NCBI GenBank assembly: GCA_015228695.1
Contig: JADGDA010000186.1
Coordinates: 1-5,269 of the forward strand
Direction: 5' to 3'
Length of the DNA stretch: 5,269 nt
Origin: Alphaproteobacteria bacterium
GTDB taxonomy: Bacteria; Pseudomonadota; Alphaproteobacteria; Rhodospirillales; Rhodospirillaceae
Below are positions 1-5,269 of the stretch, piece after piece. The position numbers and the translations under genes were made by a program. Position 1 is the stretch's first letter. Each line of letters starts with the position of its first letter. The notes under the pieces are model-generated. The model had not been told where the DNA came from. It made no database searches and worked only from the letters and a program-made list of their open reading frames with translations.

Positions 1-1489
1 TGTTGACCAGAAGCAGGGCGGGTTTTCTTCCCTTTTTTTCTTCGCTGTCGACCAGAAACAGGCTGCTGTCGCTATCGGAAACGGAAAGCCGGAAGACGAA
101 ATTCGGGGACCGCCCGTTGTCCACGATTCCAGCGGCGGCGGCCCAGGGGACGAGCAACGGGATTTTGGCTTGATGAATGGCATCAAGCTCGCTCAACACC
201 ACATGGCTGACAGAGCCGGCAAGGATCGCCACAAGATTGGGGTAAGCGGCCAGATCGTGAATATCTCTCGCTCCACGTTCCGGCAGGGCGTGATTGTCGC
301 GGGCGATAAGGGCCAGTTTGCGGCCCAGGACGCCGCCTTGGGCGTTGATCTCGTCGATGGCGATCATCGCTCCGCGCTTGATGGACAGACCGGCAGGCGC
401 GGCCCCCGCCGAAAAATCGGTATCAAGGCCGATCAGAATCTCGGCGTCGACCGCCGTGCCCAGACGATGCCGACGCAGGAGTTCCTCGGTTCTCGACATG
501 ATGTCGGAGCCGATGACGTTCTCGAACTGACGCGGGATATGGGCCGTGGCCGCAACGAACCGCGCGCGTTGCTCCTCTGTCAACTCATGAACATTGACAC
601 CGGCGTGGCGAATGAGGTCGAGAGACAAGGCCTCTTGCCGAAGGGTCTCCTCGCGTTCGAAAACGGTGAGACGGCGCGCGACATCGATCAGAAGCGAGCC
701 GATTTCGTTGGGGAGAGTCTGAAAAACCTTTCTGCTGATGACAAAAACATAGCCGAGATAGCCGTGGTTGCTCAACGTCAGGTGCGACTGCGCCTTGTGA
801 AATCCCATCTGGACGATGGCGGTCAGCGGATTTTCCTGGCCATCGACCACCCCGTCCTGCAACGCCTGGAGCGTGGAATGAAAATCGATCGGCAGGGGCT
901 GGGCTCCGAAGGCCTGGAACTGGTCCATGATGACCCGACTTTTCATGACCCGCATCTTGAGGCCCTTGAGATCGTCCGGATCGTGCAGCGGCCTGTTGGC
1001 GGTCAACTGCTTGAAACCGTTTTCCCAGAACGTGACGCCGATCATGTCGATCGCGTTCAAACGCTCCAGCAGCATCCTGCCCGGTTCGCCGTCGAGCATC
1101 AGATAGGCTTCGTTGCGGTCCCGGAAAAAGAACGGGAGATCGGCAAACTGCATGGCGGGGATCGCCGTGCTGAGCTTGGCCGTCGGCACCAGCATAATGT
1201 CGAGAGTTCCGTCACGGGTCATCTCGATCATCCGATCATCGGAGCCGAGTTGTTGAGCGGGATGAACCGACACCTCGACCCGCCCATTTGTCTCACGCCG
1301 CACGGCCTCGGCAAATTTCTCCGCTGCCACGTGAAGGGCGCTGTCAGGCTGAAAATTATGGCCGAAACGAAGATGCAGGGAAGACGCTGCGGGAGGAGAA
1401 TCCGGACGCGACGCGCCAAAAAGCCACCAGAGGCCCCCTCCCAGCCCGATCACGACAGCAAGCCCGGCAACGATCCAGAACCGTTTCAT
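1..1489 (-). CDS. Fused TRAP DctP-type and ABC Leu/Ile/Val-type periplasmic substrate-binding protein (3' end outside window)
   Basis: Reading the minus strand from the ATG at 1489, the frame stays open for 496 codons to the window edge. Residues 5-24 are hydrophobic (FWIVAGLAVVIGLGGGLWWL), a signal peptide or membrane anchor with no lipobox. Residues about 38-335 match the TRAP solute-receptor family (DctP, SBP family 7). They include LKGLKMRV, whose R180 corresponds to the carboxylate-binding arginine of the family, and DGQENPLTAI at 216-225. From about residue 349 a second, unrelated fold begins, of the Peripla_BP_6 (Leu/Ile/Val-binding) type: ILIGLDTDFS, then KRGAMIAIDEINAQGGVLGR. The protein probably sits in or faces the periplasm and binds two small ligands, perhaps an organic acid and an amino acid or amide. 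Transport and sensing are both possible, since no permease or kinase is visible. An AGGGGG Shine-Dalgarno at 1503-1498, eight bases before the ATG, supports the start. The domain calls are firm; the ligands are unknown. Confidence 0.88.
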   Translation of the reverse strand, partial: MKRFWIVAGLAVVIGLGGGLWWLFGASRPDSPPAASSLHLRFGHNFQPDSALHVAAEKFAEAVRRETNGRVEVSVHPAQQLGSDDRMIEMTRDGTLDIMLVPTAKLSTAIPAMQFADLPFFFRDRNEAYLMLDGEPGRMLLERLNAIDMIGVTFWENGFKQLTANRPLHDPDDLKGLKMRVMKSRVIMDQFQAFGAQPLPIDFHSTLQALQDGVVDGQENPLTAIVQMGFHKAQSHLTLSNHGYLGYVFVISRKVFQTLPNEIGSLLIDVARRLTVFEREETLRQEALSLDLIRHAGVNVHELTEEQRARFVAATAHIPRQFENVIGSDIMSRTEELLRRHRLGTAVDAEILIGLDTDFSAGAAPAGLSIKRGAMIAIDEINAQGGVLGRKLALIARDNHALPERGARDIHDLAAYPNLVAILAGSVSHVVLSELDAIHQAKIPLLVPWAAAAGIVDNGRSPNFVFRLSVSDSDSSLFLVDSEEKKGRKPALLLVN

Positions 1490-1582
1490 CGACGCTTCCC
1501 CCTGCCAGCGGGAAATATGGATTTTCTACGTCTGTGACCGCCCCCAGATTGGTTGCCGATGGGGACGGATCAAAATACCGAG
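1490..1582. other. Short intergenic spacer before the binding-protein gene
   Basis: These 93 bases separate the end of the Rpn remnant from the start of the binding-protein gene, both on the minus strand. The spacer holds the Shine-Dalgarno (minus strand 1503-1498). It also holds a GC-rich inverted repeat, CCCC at 1542-1545 against GGGG at 1561-1564, with further pairing inside. There is no T-run after the hairpin on the minus strand, so a rho-independent terminator is not supported. No convincing -35/-10 pair was seen, although a promoter for the binding-protein gene could lie here. Confidence 0.5.
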
Positions 1583-2511
1583 TCAGTGCGTCGTGGGCGC
1601 ATCGAACACGTCCGACAGTTCACGGGCATCCAACAACCGTTCGCTCCACTCGTCCAGTTGATCGCTGCTCGCCGCACGAATGCGGGCTCCAACTTTAGGG
1701 GACAGCATCTCGAACTTCCTACGGAGTAGGCGAAGGACCATCTCCGCCTTCCCCTCCTGCCTTGCTCTGCGGGCCATCTGCTCGCCCGTGTTAGCTCATC
1801 GTGCGCACGTTTAGCGTTTTTCTGGATCTGTTCGATGATTCACATTTCTCGCTTTTTCTGGGCGTCAAGCTCGTCGTCAGTCCAGGTTGCGCGGTTGGCA
1901 ATATCCAGGGCCTTGACAATTGCGGGCTCCTCCGCCGGCGCACGGGGCACCGCCGTCAGGTCGCCAGCCGTTCTCAGAAAATACAGCCAGCGATCCAGTG
2001 TCGTCTCAAGTCCCATCTCATCCTTGGTGAATTTCGGCAGTTCGGCGAAAGCCAGTTCCAAATCCTGGTGACGTATAAGCGGGTTTTCGTCTGCCCGCAG
2101 ACGGAACTGACTGGCCACCCGCTCCAATTCTGGAAACATGACAAAATCAGTGATAGTGACGGCCACCACCTCGCCGAGGGGGTGATAGCCATCGCCTTTG
2201 GCAAGCTGTCCGACATAGGCTTTGCACGCGCTGTAGAGTACCCGTTTTTCAAGGCCGGGGACATTCAGGACCTGCATTTCGACGACATGCGAACGTCCTC
2301 GGCGGTCCTTGACCCGAACGTCAAGGAATGTGTCCTTCATCCCTTGAATCTTCGGTGCCTGGTAAGGATCGAGAATCGTCACGTCGGCAATGGCATCCTC
2401 GCCCGTCAGCGCCAGCATCGCATTGAGGAAACTGATCACGATATCGCGGCTCGAGTCCGAGCCGAAAATTTTCTTGAATGCAAGATCGGTCTTCGGGTTA
2501 AGGAAACGCAT
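1583..2511 (-). pseudogene. Rpn family recombination-promoting nuclease / PD-(D/E)XK putative transposase, broken near its C-terminus
   Basis: The open part runs on the minus strand from the ATG at 2511 to a TGA at 1842-1840 (223 residues). It begins with the family hallmark MRFLNPKTDLAFKKIFGS. An ATG at 2559 would add 16 residues before that hallmark, so 2511 is preferred. The PD-(D/E)XK active site looks complete: D64 in FLDVRV, E78 and Q80 in VVEMQV. Rpn proteins are DNA endonucleases linked to RecA-independent recombination and, more recently, to phage defence. The tail is separated from the core. Past the TGA the same frame reads IIEQIQKNAKRAHDE; then the frame changes between about 1795 and 1770, and GKAEMVLRLLRRKF to SERLLDARELSDVF (ending at 1583) matches the DUF4351-like C-terminus. 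The TGA sits where many relatives have a tryptophan after KRE, suggesting TGG to TGA. Restoring the tail frame needs one added base or two removed. The truncated core might still fold, but decay is likelier. Confidence 0.85.
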
Positions 2512-2891
2512 TGGGTCGTGGCCCTGAGTGTCAAGCCCTCTTCGTGGTGCATACGGCACACATCACGTCCGGTGTTGCCTGAAGATACACCCGAAGAGCC
2601 GTTCGATCCAAGCACCCATGTCGCTCCGCGCCTCGTCATGGCAACATCTGCTCCCATGGAAAAATGCGAGAGTTTCTGCGGCAGACAGAATTTTTAGGCA
2701 CAGCGAAACGCCCCCCGCCTAACATTTCCGAAACCGGAGGAAAAGTGTCTCGCGCGCGAAATTCGGGTTGAACGGAACGGCTTCGCCGTAGATGGCGTGG
2801 CGTGATCGCCTGGGGTCTTGGGCGGCGATGAGTTGACGATATTCTTCCGTGTGGTGGCGGGGCTGTCCCGCGCTGACGAACATGGAAGGAT
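2512..2891. other. Non-coding stretch between the Rpn remnant and the mobile element; probably contains the element's left end
   Basis: No open frame here on either strand has recognisable protein features. The left half (about 2512-2720) would be the upstream region of the Rpn gene. The right part has small inverted repeats: ACGGC/GCCGT at 2777-2781/2785-2789, GGCG/CGCC at 2799-2802/2807-2810 and GCGGG/CCCGC at 2857-2861/2867-2871. The 8-mer GCGTGGCG at 2795-2802 recurs as a hairpin arm at the other end of the element. The left terminus (terIS) should fall in this stretch, but IS91 elements make no target duplication, so the exact base cannot be fixed from one copy. Confidence 0.5.
2884..2890 (+). 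promoter_or_regulatory. Shine-Dalgarno deciding the recombinase start
   Basis: The sequence GGAAGGA lies one base before an ATG at 2892 and seven bases before a second in-frame ATG at 2898. The spacing favours initiation at 2898, giving a protein that begins MTALRTRMIEDM. Confidence 0.65.
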
Positions 2892-2897
2892 ATGACG

Positions 2898-3738
2898 ATG
2901 ACAGCGTTGCGTACGCGCATGATCGAAGACATGACCCTGGCGGGGCTGGCCCCTCGGACCCAGGAGTCCTACCTCCAGGCCGTCCGGCGGCTGGTCAAGC
3001 ATTACCGGCGCCCGCCCGATCAGATCAGCGAGGAGGAAGTCCGCCGCTATCTGCTGGAAATGCGTGAGCAGGGAGCGGCCAGGGGAACCTTCAAGACGGC
3101 CCACTACGGGATCCAGTTCCTCTACAGCCGGACCTTGGGCTGCGACTGGCCGTTGTTCGGAAAAAAAGATCCGCGAGCCCAGGCAGAAGCGTCTTCCCGA
3201 GGCGCTGTCGGATGCCGAGGTGCGGCGGCTTCTCGGCGCCATGCGCCACCCGGTCCATCGGGGTTGCTTTTCGCTGATGTATGCCTGCGGGCTGCGGATC
3301 TCGGAGGCGGCGACGCTTGAGGTCACGGCCGTCGACCGGGCGCGGATGGTCCTGCGCATCATCGGCAAGGGGGACAAGGAGCGGCTGGTCCCGTTGCCGC
3401 GGCCGGTTCTCGACGATCTGGTGGCCCTGTGGAAAACCACCCGCAACCCAAGATGGCTGTGTCCCAACAACGCGGGCGATGCGCCGGTCTGTCCCGCCGT
3501 TCTCTTCCGCACCTTCGCCGCCGCGGTCAAGGCGGCGGGGCTGCCGCGTCGGCCGACGCCGCATACCCTGCGCCACAGCTACGCCACCAGGCTTTTGGAA
3601 AATGGCGTCGATACCCGGGTGGTCCAGGTCTTCCTGGGCCATGCCAATATCGCAACCACGGCTCTGTACACCCACCTGACCGAGCCCACCCGGGATTCGA
3701 TACGAAGGCTGCTCGATACCCTGATGAGCGGCCTCTGA
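2898..3738 (+). pseudogene. XerC/D-like tyrosine recombinase (integrase) split by a one-base frameshift
   Basis: The first frame encodes an N-terminal SAM-like core-binding domain (residues about 5-85, with LAPRTQESYLQAVRRL) up to LFGKK. It then leaves the correct frame at a run of seven A (3161-3167) and stops at 3318-3320. The catalytic domain continues in the +1 frame with IREPRQKRLPEALSDAEV and ends at the TGA 3736-3738. Removing one A gives a continuous 279-residue protein, the usual XerC/D length. All catalytic residues are then present: R133 (GLRISEA), K157 (GKGDKERLVPL), H222 and R225 (HTLRHSYAT), H248 (FLGHANI) and the nucleophile Y257 (TALYTHL). Such enzymes cut and rejoin DNA at paired inverted sites. 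The gene ends three bases before the transposase start. The fault may be a real mutation, a homopolymer sequencing error, or a site of slippage. As written, no full-length enzyme is made without recoding. Confidence 0.9.
3161..3168 (+). other. A-run (seven A then G) at the recombinase frame change
   Basis: Seven consecutive A at 3161-3167, followed by G, lie exactly where the recombinase reading frame must change. In the incoming frame they read GGA AAA AAA GAT; with one A fewer the codons become GGA AAA AAG ATC and the family sequence resumes. The correction needed is +1 (or -2), not the -1 typical of IS frameshifting on A-rich heptamers. RNA polymerase slippage that drops one A or adds two would also restore the frame. 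Confidence 0.8.
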
Positions 3739-3741
3739 CCC

Positions 3742-4881
3742 GTGCCCGAACTGGCGGATGTGTTCCGCCGCTTCGCCGGCAACTATCTGTTGGCTCATGG
3801 CGCTTTGATCCTGCCATCGCACCGCCGCGCCATCGCCGACATCATGGCCTGCCGGACCGAAGCGCTCGGCGGGGACCTGTGGCATTGCACGACGTGCGGC
3901 GCCGACGTTCCCGTCTTTCACTCCTGCCGTAACCGCCATTGCCCGAAATGCCATGGCGTTCAAACGAAGGCTTGGCTCGAACAGCGTCAGGCCGAGATGT
4001 TACCCGTTCCCTACTTCCACGTCACCATCACCGTGCCCGAGCAACTGCGGGCGGCGCTGCGCCGTCGTCAGCGGGATGGCTATGGCACCTTGATGCGGAC
4101 CGGGGCGCAGGCCATCATCGATCTCGCCGCCGATCCGAAATGGGTCGGCGGCACCGTCGGCGTGCTGACGGTCCTGCACACCTGGAGCCAGCAACTCCAC
4201 CACCATCCCCACATCCATTGTCTGGTCACCGGAGGCGGCCTGTCCAGGGACGGCCTGACCTGGCGCGCGGCCGCCGATGGGTTCCTGTTCCCCACCAGAG
4301 CCCTGGCCAAGCTGGTGCGCGGCCGCTTCCGGGACGCCTTCACCAAACTCTGCCCGGATGCGGACCTGCCCAGGGACACCAGGAAGAAATCCTGGGTGGT
4401 CCACATCACGCCCTGGGGCAGCGGCGAGACGGCGGTTCTCGAGTACCTGGCCCGCTATGCCTTCCGGATCGCCATCACCAACCGGCGCATCCAGGGGATC
4501 GGCGATGACACGGTCTCGTTCCGTTACAAGGACCGCGAGGCCGGCCACCACCGCACCTGTACGGTCTCCGGCCATGAGTTCATGCGCCGCTTCCTTCAGC
4601 ATGTTCTGCCCCAGGGCTTCCACAAGGTCCGCACCTACGGCTTGTGGCATTCATCCCGGCGCGCCCACCTTGCCAATCTGCGCAACGTCCTCATGCTCTC
4701 TCGCCCATCGCCCCAGCCGGAACCAGCGCCCGAGCCACCCCCGGAACCCGATACGCCGGCCACCGCCCGGAGCGACGAACCGGGCATTGCCGATGACGTG
4801 CCACCGCAGTGTCCGCATTGCCGTCAACGCACCCTCGTTCTGCTGCGGCGTCAATCGCCGGCACGGCCAAGAGGACCGTGA
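3742..4881 (+). CDS. tnpA: IS91 family transposase (HUH/Y2 rolling-circle type)
   Basis: This intact 379-residue protein has the full IS91 layout. An N-terminal zinc-binding module covers residues 49-70 (C49, C52, C62, C67, C70 in WHCTTCGADV and CRNRHCPKC). The HUH metal-binding motif is H157-I158-H159, in HHHPHIHCLV. The catalytic pair Y235 and Y239 lies in EYLARYAF. The conserved C-terminal block HEFMRRFLQHVLPQGFHKVR ends at residue 296. A proline-rich linker (about 321-340) leads to a final CPHC (357-360), half of a zinc ribbon. The family nicks one strand at oriIS, links covalently to the 5' end, and moves a single strand by rolling-circle replication. The length is in the usual IS91 range. 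The start is a GTG at 3742, three bases after the recombinase stop, with no strong Shine-Dalgarno, so translation is probably coupled to the upstream gene. An internal start is less likely because the protein aligns naturally from MPELADVFRRF. The GC-rich codon use matches the recombinase gene. Confidence 0.95.
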   Translation: MPELADVFRRFAGNYLLAHGALILPSHRRAIADIMACRTEALGGDLWHCTTCGADVPVFHSCRNRHCPKCHGVQTKAWLEQRQAEMLPVPYFHVTITVPEQLRAALRRRQRDGYGTLMRTGAQAIIDLAADPKWVGGTVGVLTVLHTWSQQLHHHPHIHCLVTGGGLSRDGLTWRAAADGFLFPTRALAKLVRGRFRDAFTKLCPDADLPRDTRKKSWVVHITPWGSGETAVLEYLARYAFRIAITNRRIQGIGDDTVSFRYKDREAGHHRTCTVSGHEFMRRFLQHVLPQGFHKVRTYGLWHSSRRAHLANLRNVLMLSRPSPQPEPAPEPPPEPDTPATARSDEPGIADDVPPQCPHCRQRTLVLLRRQSPARPRGP

Positions 4882-5119
4882 CCGACATGCGATCCCTTGC
4901 CATCACGCCGAGCAAGCCGATCCCCGGTGGTCGCCGCAATGACCGCCGCGCCCCCGTGCGTCCCAAGGCCGAACGGCGCACCCGCAAACCGTCGTCACCC
5001 AGCCGCTCCAACCCACTCACCCGGCCGCTCCACCGCGGAAACCGGCCGAGCCCGCCGTCAAATCCGTCGCCGCGCCGGTAACCGCCCACAATCTCAGGAA
5101 GAAATCCCCATAGGGTAGA
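4882..5119. other. Non-coding tail of the IS91 element
   Basis: After the transposase stop the sequence is C-rich on the plus strand. Its open frames give only Pro/Arg/Ser-rich peptides without domain features, and no start there has a good ribosome site. A 3' untranslated stretch between the transposase and oriIS is normal for the family. No terminator with a T-run was found. Confidence 0.55.
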
Positions 5120-5140
5120 TATTCTCTTATAACGAGAATA
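5120..5140. repeat. Near-perfect AT-rich palindrome inside the element's tail
   Basis: The arms TATTCTC (5120-5126) and GAGAATA (5134-5140) are perfect inverted repeats around the 7-base centre TTATAAC. Adding a single G after the left arm would make a 22-base perfect palindrome. It stands out as an AT-rich island between strongly GC-rich stretches. Seven-base arms with a 7-base centre resemble a two-subunit protein site, such as a repressor operator or a tyrosine-recombinase core site, more than a terminator, since no T-run follows. The function is inferred, not shown. Confidence 0.6.
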
Positions 5141-5166
5141 CAGCGCCCCGCCGCGTCCGTTCAACC

Positions 5167-5252
5167 GACCCTGCGTGGCGGCTGCGCGCCACGCAAACTC
5201 TGATTCGTTGACCCTGCGTGGCGGCTGCGCGCCACGCAAACTCTGATTCGTT
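5167..5252 (+). repeat. Perfect tandem duplication of a 43-base hairpin-bearing unit
   Basis: Positions 5167-5209 and 5210-5252 are identical, beginning GACCCTGCGTGGCG and ending CTCTGATTCGTT. Each copy folds into a hairpin with a 9-bp stem (TGCGTGGCG against CGCCACGCA) and the loop GCTGCG: stems at 5172-5180/5187-5195 and 5215-5223/5230-5238. The match stops sharply on both sides. Its place after an IS91 transposase suggests a doubled oriIS end. Confidence 0.9.
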
Positions 5253-5261
5253 TCGACGTTC
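5215..5261 (+). other. Candidate oriIS (rolling-circle origin end) with flanking GTTC
   Basis: The second hairpin (5215-5238) is followed by 19 bases and then GTTC at 5258-5261. IS91-family transposition starts at an end with a subterminal hairpin that abuts GTTC or CTTG on the transposase-coding strand, which fits this arrangement and its orientation downstream of the transposase. GTTC is only four bases and could occur by chance, so the precise terminus is tentative. Confidence 0.5.
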
Positions 5262-5269
5262 GAAGTGGA

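Larger units (their letters stand above)
2777..5257 (+). mobile_element. IS91-family rolling-circle insertion sequence with an accessory tyrosine recombinase gene (left boundary approximate)
   Basis: The element is defined by an intact IS91-type HUH/Y2 transposase preceded, three bases apart, by a tyrosine recombinase gene. To the right there are about 285 non-coding bases and then hairpin repeats close to a GTTC. IS91-family elements replicate as a rolling circle from an oriIS end that carries a subterminal hairpin and lies beside GTTC or CTTG; they make no target duplication. The right end is placed just before the GTTC at 5258-5261, 19 bases after the last stem. The left end is a guess at the first of several small hairpins before the recombinase gene. 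Some IS91-family members are known to carry an upstream recombinase gene, so the gene pair fits a recognised subgroup. The recombinase is frameshifted here, while the transposase shows no damage. Confidence 0.7.

Noticed and set aside
170..1537. Plus-strand open frame of 455 codons
   Set aside because: It is antisense to the binding-protein gene. Its translation has no domain features, whereas the minus strand gives two recognisable domains.
1542..1564. GC-rich hairpin between the Rpn remnant and the binding-protein gene as a terminator
   Set aside because: The stem is bulged and no T-run follows it on the minus strand.
2529..2534. TTGACA on the minus strand upstream of the Rpn start, as a -35 box
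   Set aside because: At the usual spacing the -10 box would fall on the start codon at 2511, and no TATAAT-like sequence is there.
1801..2697. Plus-strand open frame of 298 codons
   Set aside because: It is antisense to the Rpn gene and has no recognisable family features; it is a by-product of GC-rich codon use.
3161..3168. dnaX-type programmed -1 frameshift site
   Set aside because: The A-rich heptamer looks right, but a -1 shift enters the third frame, not the frame carrying the catalytic domain.
2694..3963. Long minus-strand open frames opposite the recombinase and the start of the transposase
   Set aside because: They are low-complexity Arg/Gly/Pro-rich products opposite clearly conserved coding sequence.
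4000..4650. Minus-strand open frame of 216 codons
   Set aside because: It lies wholly opposite the catalytic part of the transposase and shows no domain features.
4691..5239. Minus-strand frame of 182 codons crossing the transposase end and the hairpin repeats
   Set aside because: Its start lies inside the tandem repeats and it has no ribosome site or family resemblance; the repeats are better explained as structural DNA.

Overview
The window is GC-rich proteobacterial DNA. The gene families (TRAP and ABC periplasmic binding proteins, Rpn-family nuclease, IS91-family transposon) and the codon use resemble an alphaproteobacterium, perhaps Rhodospirillales, but the sequence alone does not settle the genus. 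It looks like an accessory region: one host-type gene cut by the window edge, one decayed Rpn gene, and one IS91-family rolling-circle element carrying its own tyrosine recombinase gene.

Layout. Positions 1-1489 (minus strand) hold the first 496 residues of a periplasmic binding protein. A TRAP-type DctP domain is followed in the same reading frame by a branched-chain-amino-acid-type ABC substrate-binding domain; the end lies outside the window. Immediately upstream on the same strand, 1583-2511 is a broken Rpn (PD-(D/E)XK) gene. Its nuclease core is intact, but an in-frame stop and then a frameshift separate it from its C-terminal DUF4351-like tail. Positions 2512-2891 contain no convincing gene and probably include the junction between this DNA and the mobile element.

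From about 2780 to about 5257 (plus strand) lies the mobile element. It has a XerC/D-like tyrosine recombinase, split by one extra A in a run of seven A, then three bases later an intact IS91-type HUH/Y2 transposase of 379 residues. A roughly 240-base non-coding tail follows, then a near-perfect 21-base AT-rich palindrome, then a perfect tandem duplication of a 43-base unit containing a strong hairpin. A GTTC tetranucleotide follows close behind. The hairpin-then-GTTC arrangement is what is expected of the replication-origin end (oriIS) of an IS91 element.

How the parts relate. The recombinase and transposase appear translationally coupled and belong to one element, while the transposase would act at the hairpin end. 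The Rpn gene and the binding protein point the other way. The features most worth following up are the TRAP/ABC binding-protein fusion, the duplicated oriIS-like end, the palindrome as a possible site for the element's recombinase, and the homopolymer frameshift in that recombinase.
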